NCBI GenBank assembly: GCA_001051155.2
Contig: JYIP02000005.1
Span: forward strand, 3,596,001 to 3,660,000
Length of the DNA stretch: 64,000 nt
DNA from: Chrysoporthe austroafricana
Lineage: Eukaryota > Ascomycota > Sordariomycetes > Diaporthales > Cryphonectriaceae
Reading direction: 5' to 3'
Shown: positions 55,778 to 64,000 of the stretch, piece after piece
Layout of the letters: each line of letters begins with the position of its first letter
Numbering within the stretch: position 1 is the stretch's first letter
Made by a program: the position numbers and the translations under genes
The notes under the pieces: model-generated
Seen by the model: the letters and a program-made list of their open reading frames with translations, nothing else
The model's database searches: none
Told to the model about the DNA's origin: nothing

Positions 55778-56417
55778 CTCGCCTGTCGCCTGTCGCCTGT
55801 CGCCGCTCAGGGGCACGCACGCCGCCAGCCCGGGGTGAGCCTGTACCACCACGGCCTGAGACTCACTAGTCCCTCGTGCCTATCAGCTTACTAGCACGCA
55901 CCACCGTGGGTGCGTACCGCGTAGCACCCCAGAGGTCGGTCGGTCCACCTGCTACAGTCAGCCATGATCGGCGCGCTCCCGACCTGCGCTGATGATCTGG
56001 TAACGGAACCAGAGTAGCAGAAGTTGATTACCGGGTTCTCTCTCTCACGCACGCCCTCGTGAAACAAGACGCCACCAGGAACAGGAAACGCGCGCGCCCG
56101 GCGTTTCGAAACAGCTCGTCGCCTCCCTCCCTCCCCCGCGGTCCTGTCAGCGCTCCCAATCTCTCTCTGGCCCTCCCCATGTTTTGTGTTCGTCCGAGGT
56201 TCCCCGCCACATAGAGTGGCGGCGCGGGAAACACTTACCCACTAAGTATAGTATGAAAGTGAAAGTATGCCCCCCCTGCGCATGGTATCGCCTCCTCCTC
56301 CTCCTAGGCCTCGGCAGAAAAAAGTGAGAGAGTCAGTCAGTCCACGAGGCAGACAAGACACACACACAGCGCTGTGGGGAGGCGCCCCGGCCACGCACAC
56401 ACCGACGCCCGCCCGGG

Positions 56418-56454
<37 letters not shown>
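56418..56454. repeat. (GAC)n trinucleotide repeat
   Basis: About twelve uninterrupted GAC units in non-coding DNA. Confidence 0.95.
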
Positions 56455-56455
<1 letters not shown>

Positions 56456-57437
56456 AGACGACGCGCAGCTCGCGAAGGAAGCAGGCGAGCGGAGCTGGGG
56501 TGTGTGGGGTGGGGCAGAGGCGCACAACCCACTGGCTCACGTCGCCTCGTCGCTAGACGCCTGCGCTGGCACACACACGCCCACCTCGGCGGCCTGAAAC
56601 TGCAGACGACTTGTTTTCCTGTCGTTCTGTCTCTCTGGGCGCCTGTTGGGCCGTGTGTGGGCAAGCTTGGGCCCCCTTCGTGCCCCGGCGGCCGTCTGCA
56701 CCTGTTTGCTGGCCCGCCCCCACGTCACGTTGCTGGGTGTATCGCGAGCCCGTCCGCCTGACGAGGGCTGCTCTTTTGAGAGGTAGGCCTTTTTTCTTTC
56801 TTTCTTTCTTTCCCCCCACTTTTTATTTTTTTATTTTTTTAAGGGGGTGTGTTCAAAGAATTGAAATCTTATTACGTCTTTGTCTCCCCCCCCCTTAAAG
56901 TCTTCCCAAGGAATGCTTGATCGCCGCCGTTGGGCTTGCGCCTGGGACCGGGGGGCGCAAGCCCGAGCAAGAGCTTTGGGGCCCGGTGGAGACGTTCGTG
57001 GCCGCAGCGGGCTGCTGTGCCCTTCGTATAGTCCATACAATCATGTGCAAGGCGATACATCACTAATCTGGACAGACTGCTGTCCTACGGGTAGACTGCT
57101 CACTTGTTGGTGGCCGGTATGGCACGTCACTCATCGTGACCGCTTTTTGGACATAATTCCTAGTAGCGATCGACAGGTGCTCGTGAACCGCCCTGTACTG
57201 GGTATTACTGAAGCGCGGACTGTGACAGCAAGTGTATGTATAGCAATGTCTGTTTGTCTATTGTGCTTGTAAATGCTGTGTATCCAAATCGCCAGCCGTA
57301 TCTAGACGTCTTCCAAGAGATCCCGTACGCTGGGCTAGCCTCTGCTTCCCTGATGCGTCTTGTTGCGTAGACCCAAATGCCACATGAGATAACCCGATGC
57401 CTAACGACGTAACGCATAATGCCCCATCATCGTAGCT

Positions 57438-59801
57438 TCATGACGGCCCGGACAGCTCGTCGCTGCTGCTCGAGCTCTCGAGGCCCGCCCCGGCCCCGGC
57501 CCCGGCCCCGCCGCCGACCAGCGTCGCCTGGTCCTCGCCGTCCCACCCCGCCTCGCCGTCGCCCCCCCTCCTTTCCCGGTCGTCCACCCACGCCTCCACG
57601 CCCTCGCAGCCGCGGGGCACCCGGCACCGGCCCCGGTCCTCCTCCGGCACCGTCCGCCACAGCACCTCCCGCACCTCCCGGAACACCTCCGTCTCCGCGT
57701 CCATCGCCCAGATGACGTCCAGGTGCTCGTACTCGGGGATCACCTTGCGGTGGATCAGCCGCGCCTGCGGCTCGCGCCCGCGCTCGAACCGCCGCAGGAT
57801 CTTGTCCCCGTCCACCAGGTTGTCGCGCCCGCACACCCAGAGCGCGAACGGCGGCGACTGCGCGTTGTACCACGCGCGCGCGCCCTTGGGGTGGTGATGA
57901 TGGTGGTGGTGATGGGGAGTTTTCCGGTGGGCGTGCGGATCGGTGCTGGCGGCGCTGGACCGCCGGCGCTGGAAGAACCTGGCCGGCGCGCTGGCGACCG
58001 GGCTGTGGGGCTCGTCGCCGTCCTCGCGCTCCTCGGCGCGCCACTCTTCCTTCGTGGCGAGGATACATTTCTGCGCGGCGTCAGTAAAAAAAAAAAAAAA
58101 AAATACTGGTACCAGGGACAAGCAGACAGCGGTACTCACATGCTTCGCGAAGCACTCCCTCCCGAGCCACCACCTCATGCTCTCGGCGCTGACATACACG
58201 GGGGCGAACTGGAACATGCGGTCGCGCAGCCCGCGGTCCCAGCGGGTGTCCGACCAGTCGAACAGGAACGAGAAGACCTTGTAGCCGAGCCAGCCGTAGA
58301 CGCGCGGGGACAGCAGGCCGTGCATGGTCATCATGAGCGGGATGAAGGCGTGGATGCCGAACATGAGCCGGAACATGGCCGGCGTGATGACGCGCATGAA
58401 CTTGAAGTACATCTTGCCGATGAGGGGCCCCGCGTAGGCGGCGGGCGCCAGCGCGCAGAACACGCTCAGCCGCTCGCCCAGCTCCGGGCGCTGCTCCTTG
58501 GCGAGGGCCACGAACGCCTCCGTCGTGCCCTGCGAGTGCGCGACGAGGCCGCACCGCGCGAACCCCGTCTCGTACAGCACCCGCGACGTCAGCGCCGGCA
58601 GGTCGAACACGCCCATCTGCCGGATGTTCCAGCACCACATGCGCGGGTCGCCGTAGTCGAGCAGCACGTGCCGCGGCCGGAACCCGCACCGGTTGTTGCC
58701 CAGCCACACGTCGAACCCGGCCTTGCACAGCCAGAAGGCGAGCGACTGCTCGTCGTTGACGCAGTACGCCCCCGCGCTCTGGAGCAGGCCGTGCACGAGC
58801 AGCACGGGGTACCGCCGCCCCGCGCCCGTGTCCCGGGGCCGCCGCCGCCCCGCCGCCGGCCGCGCCCCGCCGGCGAAGGCGTCCGGGCCGCGGGCCGAGC
58901 GGTCCTCGGGGCTCAGCTCCTCGTACTCGCGGGGGTCGTAGACGTGCCACAGGTCGATGATGAAGCCGTCCTCGGTCTGCACCTCGAACTCCTCCACGTC
59001 CAGGCCGACCCGGCGCGCGTAGTAGCCCACGTCGCACTTGATCGGGTCCGGCCCGCCCTCGGTGGGGACGTAGCCGTCGCTGTCCAGGGGCTTCTCGTTG
59101 TCCGCCGGCGTGCGCCCCTGGGACGGCCGCCTCTTCCAGTTCCGCTCCGCCTCTTTCCGCGCGGCGGCGCGCCGCACCTCCTCCTCGTAGAACGGCCGGC
59201 CCTTGTCGGGGTTGCGGAAGGTCAGGCGCAGCCACGAGCGCCTGACGACGGTCGGGATGCTGGTGAAGAGCGAGCCGAGGACGATGACGCCCAGGAACGA
59301 CATGCTCAGGAAGAAGGAGGACACGCGGAAGGTCGCGCACTGGAGGTCCCGGAGGATCGACGGCGGGCCGTACAGGGGCAGGGGAGGGAACAGCGGGTTC
59401 GTATGCGACGGCGGCATCGCCTTGCGCAGGGTCCCTCCGGCCGACTTCTGCAGCGACTTGCCGTTCGGTACCGCGGGCACGTCGATGCCCTGCGCCCCGT
59501 GCTCTCCCTCCCGCGCGGGGCCCCCATCCTCGTCGCCTTGCCCCAGCTCGCCCTTCAGGCCGTTCAGCTTGTGCGCCTCGGGCAGCGGCACGCCGGGCAG
59601 CCGGTTGCCGTCGCTCGTAACGATGACCGGGTCCAGCGGTGTGACGAACCTGGCCTCGGCGGCGACCTCGGAGTCGCCCTGCTCAGGGGTCTTGTGCGAC
59701 AGCTTCTCGGCCTGCCTGGTGAACTCGACGGCGCGCGCTATCGCCGATGTCCCCTTGGGCGGCGCGGTGCTGCCCTCGGCGGTAGGGTCGCTGCCGGTCA
59801 T
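57438..59801 (-). CDS. Membrane-anchored acid-lipase-type triacylglycerol/steryl-ester hydrolase
   Basis: Alpha/beta hydrolase of the Tgl1/Yeh steryl ester hydrolase (acid lipase) family, likely acting on lipid droplets or membranes. Exon 1 58140-59801 and exon 2 57438-58070 give 764 residues. The 69-bp intron has a GTGAGT donor, a TACTGAC branch and a GCGCAG acceptor. It is in frame and without stops, so a read-through product of 787 residues is possible. An N-terminal low-complexity region precedes one hydrophobic helix (about residues 165-180, FFLSMSFLGVIVLGSLF). The AB-hydrolase lipase lid/N-domain (GYYARRVGLDVEEFEVQTEDGFIIDLWH) and VLLVHGLLQSAGAY follow, then the nucleophile elbow AHSQG with Ser423. 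A His-rich loop (eight His) lies in exon 2. The likely catalytic His is in YEHLDVIWAMD. Divergent from PEX6. Confidence 0.9.
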   Translation of the reverse strand: MTGSDPTAEGSTAPPKGTSAIARAVEFTRQAEKLSHKTPEQGDSEVAAEARFVTPLDPVIVTSDGNRLPGVPLPEAHKLNGLKGELGQGDEDGGPAREGEHGAQGIDVPAVPNGKSLQKSAGGTLRKAMPPSHTNPLFPPLPLYGPPSILRDLQCATFRVSSFFLSMSFLGVIVLGSLFTSIPTVVRRSWLRLTFRNPDKGRPFYEEEVRRAAARKEAERNWKRRPSQGRTPADNEKPLDSDGYVPTEGGPDPIKCDVGYYARRVGLDVEEFEVQTEDGFIIDLWHVYDPREYEELSPEDRSARGPDAFAGGARPAAGRRRPRDTGAGRRYPVLLVHGLLQSAGAYCVNDEQSLAFWLCKAGFDVWLGNNRCGFRPRHVLLDYGDPRMWCWNIRQMGVFDLPALTSRVLYETGFARCGLVAHSQGTTEAFVALAKEQRPELGERLSVFCALAPAAYAGPLIGKMYFKFMRVITPAMFRLMFGIHAFIPLMMTMHGLLSPRVYGWLGYKVFSFLFDWSDTRWDRGLRDRMFQFAPVYVSAESMRWWLGRECFAKHVSTAVCLSLVPVFFFFFFTDAAQKCILATKEEWRAEEREDGDEPHSPVASAPARFFQRRRSSAASTDPHAHRKTPHHHHHHHHPKGARAWYNAQSPPFALWVCGRDNLVDGDKILRRFERGREPQARLIHRKVIPEYEHLDVIWAMDAETEVFREVREVLWRTVPEEDRGRCRVPRGCEGVEAWVDDRERRGGDGEAGWDGEDQATLVGGGAGAGAGAGLESSSSSDELSGPS

Positions 59802-61282
59802 GTCGTTGTGTTGAGCACGTGAACGGACGAGGAGCGCATAAGGGGCTCTTCGTCTCTGGATTTCTGAAGGATAGGTGGGACCAGCAATGCGAGCAGCCGC
59901 AGTGTACGTGATGTACGCGATGTCTTCAAGAGCAATGCAAAGAACGTCAACACGCGAGACGTATACAGGATTGTAAGCAGAAAGACGTCATGGGTCTTCC
60001 AAGAATACTAGTTGGTAGATTGGGGCGGCCGGCTCGAAATTAGGGCGCCAACCAGTGCCAACGCCAGCCCGGCTGTGTCCATCCTGAAGAACGATGGACT
60101 AAAAATTTATAGCGACCTGATCGCCCCTTTTTCTGGCACGTGTCTGGGCATCACAGGCGGCAAGGATGAGATATCAGCGTGGACTAGCACCCGGGGGGTC
60201 CTCTTCCGGTGACACTGCAGACCGCTTCTGAGATTGCGGAGAGATGTAGAGGTGCATACTCGGCTGCTGGAGATCGATCCATCGCACAGGGTCGAGGCCG
60301 TACTATGTAAGTGGCAGACGACCCTGCGTCATCCTGCAGGGGGTGGCGCACCTTTGTCCCGCTCCCAATTGGCTCTCGAGTCTCGTGGGTCAGATGGAAA
60401 ATCTGAGGCATGTGAAGATCAAACCATGTCTGGCAGGGCGGCGCGCGTGATGTCGAGACTCGACAGCTGACTCGACACAGGAAGTGACAACTCGAAGGCT
60501 GCGCAAGGAGATGTGCAGGGCGATGGCAGAGACGAGCTGGTCTGAATGCTGAAGGACGTCCTCATCTCGAAGAGAACACACCCGCAGGCCTAGATTATCG
60601 CAGGCGACAGGCTCAACGGAAGACGATTGGGTGTGAGATCGGACTGATCGTGGGACGGCCTTCGAGCAACAGGATCATCTCATCTCATCAGGATAGATCA
60701 GATCAGTTACCATGCGATCGCCTTTCCTCGGATGATGTCAGCGGATTTTTATACGCTTTTGAAGCCACTGGAGGAAGTCTACTGAGTCCTGTTCATAGAG
60801 TATGTGCACGTGAACTGGAGTGCTGCCTTCTCCAGGCCAAGGACCCTAACCCTGTTTCGCTACCGCTGCCAGGGTCTACCCCGGTCGCCCTGGCGAGTGC
60901 CTGGAAGCGTGGGACGCGCCTGTTTGATGCCGAGGTTCTTGAGTGTCTGGGCCGGATCAACCACTGCTCCCGCCTCGACGATCCTCACCCTCAACTTCTG
61001 AGGCTCTGGATCCTACAATTGGCACCGCAGCACGCAAGCGCTGATGCTAGACGTCTGCCGAGCCATCCTCCCCTCCTCCTCGCGCGTGGCCATTCACAAT
61101 GGGCGCCAAGCAGCAATAAGCTTTGAGCCTACAGCAGAGCAGATCGTCTGGGGCCTGAATCGAGCCTCTAAAACCGCCGCGACCTGGACTTTAGCTACCC
61201 CGACCAGACCAGACCCCGCCATAGCTGTCGATAGCTTCAACGTCAGCCTCGCGATTCTCCCTTCTGCCCCGACCCGGCGGCT
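59802..61282. promoter_or_regulatory. Divergent upstream region of the lipase and PEX6
   Basis: 1.48 kb between divergent start codons. It holds short frames only and no repeat or RNA gene is seen. It should contain both promoters. Confidence 0.5.
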
Positions 61283-64000
61283 ATGGCTTCGCTGGCCTCT
61301 GTCGAGCTGTACCATCGAAAGCGTAAGAGGAGGCGCAGGCAGGACAAGCCTCCTGTCGCTGCCAGACTTGTCCTGGACGACCATGTGAAGGGTGATGTTG
61401 GCATTCTGTCGCAGGACTTGTTCGCAGACCTATTTCCGCATCTGAGCCTTGGTCAGTCCTGCGCCGTGCATGCCGTGCCGGAGACTCATTGCAATGCTGA
61501 TGTGTTTTTGGTAAACAGACGGCGATCAAGACGACAATGCGCCCCTCCTCCCCGACGTTCTCCATGTCGCCCTGGCCCCATGGGCTCCTGACGCGTCGCC
61601 CGAGACGACCAGCTGGACGATAGTTCCCGTTACTCAGTCTGCTGCTCTTGCGCACTCGACCGTACAATTTTCGCCCTCGTCGTTGGCCCTCCAGAGCTTC
61701 GCGACGCGCCTCCAGCAGGTCGCGCCCTCGAAGCTTTCCAGCCATAGCCGGAGCGGGATCGAGATCTTGGTGCTTGATGTGGTCGCCTTGTCCCTGGATA
61801 CCGTGTTCGTAAATCTGGAGGGCGAGCTCACACAGAGGCTGGAAAATGGAGAGGGCACGTTCTTTCGGGACCATCCCGATGTCTCTGCCCGGCTCAAGGG
61901 CAAGGACATCACAGCTGGGTCCGCTGAGGAGCGCCTGAAAGCAGCTCTTCGGGTCGCCCTGGGGACGCTCAAAGTCGTTCACGCGGGCGACTTGTTCCCG
62001 CTGCCTTTGGCGCCGCATCCGATCACCCACGTCCCGCCAAACCCTGGAAAGGTGACCTTGTGCGAGCCGGTTGCGCAGGGTATACTGTCGCCGACGACCA
62101 AGATCATTGTCTCTCGGGGACGCATCCACTCGAGAAACGGGCGCGTGGTCTCCGCAATGTCTCCAACGTCACAACTGAACGGGGTCGCAGAGGATGCTGA
62201 AGACACGGCGAATGATCAGTTCTACTCAGCTGCCGAGGAGAGATACAAAACAGAGAGTGAAATCCAGGCCGAGAGTACAGGCGCTGTCACCGAGACGGAA
62301 GAGTCGGAATTCTCAATGGACGAGCAGGATGACTTGTCGGACGATTCGATGGACGATATGATATCCCTCCAGGCGCCAGCCTTGCCTGCGACTGCTGCCA
62401 GTGGCGTGTCGACGATCGCGGCTGGGACGCCAATGACCCTGGGCCGCGGGAGAAAGACCAATGGCATTAGCACGCCTGGTTCGGTCTTCTCAACCTTCAC
62501 TGCTACCACCGCCCGGCCCGACAGACCACGCGGACGCTTGTTCAAGGCGCAGGGTCTGATGAAACCCATTCCGCCCGAGCTTCTGCATCCAAAGGTTGTC
62601 CCAGAAGATGACGAGGAAGCTCGCGTCTATGTGGATGTCAGCAATCTGACGAGAATTGGCTGCTTCTCAGGCGACTGGGTCAGACTCGAGGCATCACGGG
62701 AGCCGCCGTCGAACGGATTCGGGCATTTCGGCCTGGGCAGCTTTGGCGACGTAGCCGAGGAAGAGCTGGATTGGCGACCTGTGAGGGTTTTTGGGCTGCC
62801 TGAAGGATACTCCAATCGGCCTGTGACGAGAATAGTTCATTCGAAAAACGAAGGCAGGCGACCTTCGTTCTTTGAGTCACAACTGCAAAAGCCTTCGAGT
62901 CCAGCGGCCTATGCGTCCCCAATATTGTTGGCCAACCTGGAGTCTCCCCCGTACCTACGGATATCTCCTCTGAAGCGGGGTTCACCCGTGCTGGCGAAGA
63001 ATCCATTATCGAAATTGACTGGGTCCTCACAGCCGCCATACGCACGCGAGGTCACCTTACGGCACGTTCGAACTCCGAAATCTGTGGAGAGGGATGTGCA
63101 GGCAGCCGTCATGGCCGGTATCAAATACTATTTCGAGAAGAAATTGAGGATCGTGAGGAGTGGCGACTTGATTGCCTTCCCAATCGACACACAGCTCGGC
63201 AGGACGCTGCAAGAAGCGGATGGTCTTGCTGTTGATGACATTCTGTCCTTGGCGGCATCGAGAAAATTGAACAGGGGACAAGGTTTAAAATTCGACGAAG
63301 TGGTATGGTTTAAGGTTACGCACATCGTCCCTTTGAAACAGGACAAGCTCGAGGAGGACCCGGAAGAAGATCTTTGGGGCTCAGTTGCTTGCATTGACAT
63401 TTCTATGACCCTGCTTCAGCAGACAGGATCCGTCACAAGCCGAATACCGGGTATCAAGGACAATACATGGAGGTATTATCTGGGGCTCAAGAAACTACCA
63501 GACAGAGCCCTTCAGTCACCATCAGTGGCCATTTTGGAGCCAGAGCGGATGCAGATCTCGCCGTTGCGGAGGCGATTACGCGAATTGCTTGCGGCAGCCA
63601 CGAGCAAGAGAGCCATACACCTCGGCATGCCCCCTCTTGCTATTTTGCTTGTATCAACTCAGAGGAACATTGGAAAATCTACTGTGGCTTCGGATGCATG
63701 TCTTGACATCGGTCTTCATACGTTTGTATTGGACGCGTACGACATCGTGAACGATGCGGGCTCGGGCGGCAGCGATGTGAAGACTGAAGGATTCCTGAAG
63801 AGCAGGGCTGAACGAGCTATGAGCTGTGGTCCCGAGTCCTGCGCGCTGCTGATCAGGCATATCGAGGCCCTCACGGCTGACAGGATGGTCTCGTCGATGA
63901 AGGAGATTTTGGCTGATGCGAGAGTTCTTATTGCTACCACAACGGAAGTGGACAAGGTACCGGATGGGGTCAGAGGTCTTTTCACCCACGAGCTCGAGAT
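61283..64000 (+). CDS. PEX6: Peroxisomal AAA-ATPase Pex6, N-terminal part (truncated by window end)
   Basis: With Pex1, forms the hetero-hexameric AAA motor that extracts ubiquitinated Pex5 from the peroxisomal membrane. Exon 1 61283-61451 and exon 2 from 61519 to the window edge encode about 883 residues, roughly 60% of the expected length; no stop is reached. The 67-bp intron uses a GTCAGT donor and an AACAG acceptor, and phases agree (SL-D-GDQDDNAPLLPD). The N-terminal block KRKRRRRQDKPPVAARLVLDDHVKGDVGILS is typical of fungal Pex6. The D1 AAA domain begins near residue 750; its Walker A is degenerate (TQRNIGKST, about residues 771-778, Gly replaced by Thr) and the Walker B acidic pair is replaced (ALLIRHIEAL), both known Pex6 D1 features. 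The D2 domain is outside the window. Codon usage is noticeably less G/C-biased than in neighbours. Confidence 0.93.

Larger units (their letters stand above)
52985..57437. other. Intergenic, 4.5 kb, no supported gene
   Basis: The first about 250 bp is presumably GH16 leader and promoter, including a 5' UTR intron. Beyond that are only short frames without domains, an AACCCAG repeat (55,741-55,777), a GGTGC repeat (55,620-55,652), a GAC repeat (56,418-56,454) and T-rich tracts near 56,790-56,840. No tRNA or transposon is recognised. Confidence 0.55.

Noticed and set aside
57723..59822. 699-codon plus-strand frame opposite the lipase
   Set aside because: Antisense shadow of the lipase exons.

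Overview
The window looks like part of a filamentous ascomycete (Pezizomycotina, probably Sordariomycetes) chromosome. The reasons are GC-rich coding DNA with strong third-position G/C bias, short introns (59-85 bp typical) with GTACGT/GTGAGT/GTATGT donors and CTAAC/CTGAC-like branch sites, wide intergenic spaces, and a typical filamentous-fungal gene set. No rRNA, convincing tRNA, CRISPR array or intact transposon was found. Introns and starts were called by eye from splice motifs and reading-frame agreement.

Layout. 1-11.6 kb: no gene can be supported. 12.2-14.8 kb: Msn2/Seb1-type C2H2 stress transcription factor (+), with small upstream ORFs and an intron holding very long T and G runs. 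19.4-22.0 kb: DPH6 diphthine-ammonia ligase (+), convergent with an atypical bZIP factor (-, 22.4-23.15 kb). 24.9-29.1 kb: divergent mitochondrial pair, OCT1 intermediate peptidase (-) and a three-exon MICOS Mic26/27 subunit (+). 30.9-33.4 kb: a small single-pass membrane protein and a type-B carboxylesterase (both +). 33.8-36.9 kb: large single-pass glycoprotein of unknown function (-). 37-44 kb: mostly empty, but holding a convincing two-exon 58-residue Cys-rich protein gene (-, 40.1-40.3 kb) and a tentative 53-residue spliced gene (+, 41.4-41.7 kb). 44.0-53.0 kb: three polysaccharide genes, MNN10-type GT34 alpha-1,6-mannosyltransferase (+), GH125 exo-alpha-1,6-mannosidase-type enzyme (+) and secreted GH16 beta-glucanase (-). 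57.4-64.0 kb: divergent pair of an acid-lipase/steryl-ester-hydrolase-type membrane lipase (-) and PEX6 (+), which runs off the right edge.

Themes: mitochondrial biogenesis (OCT1 with MIC26/27), cell-wall and glycan processing (GT34, GH125, GH16), and lipid mobilisation with peroxisome biogenesis (lipase with PEX6). The most novel items are the small spliced genes at 40-42 kb. Two N-containing homopolymer tracts look like assembly problems, and one of them lies inside the Msn2-like gene model.
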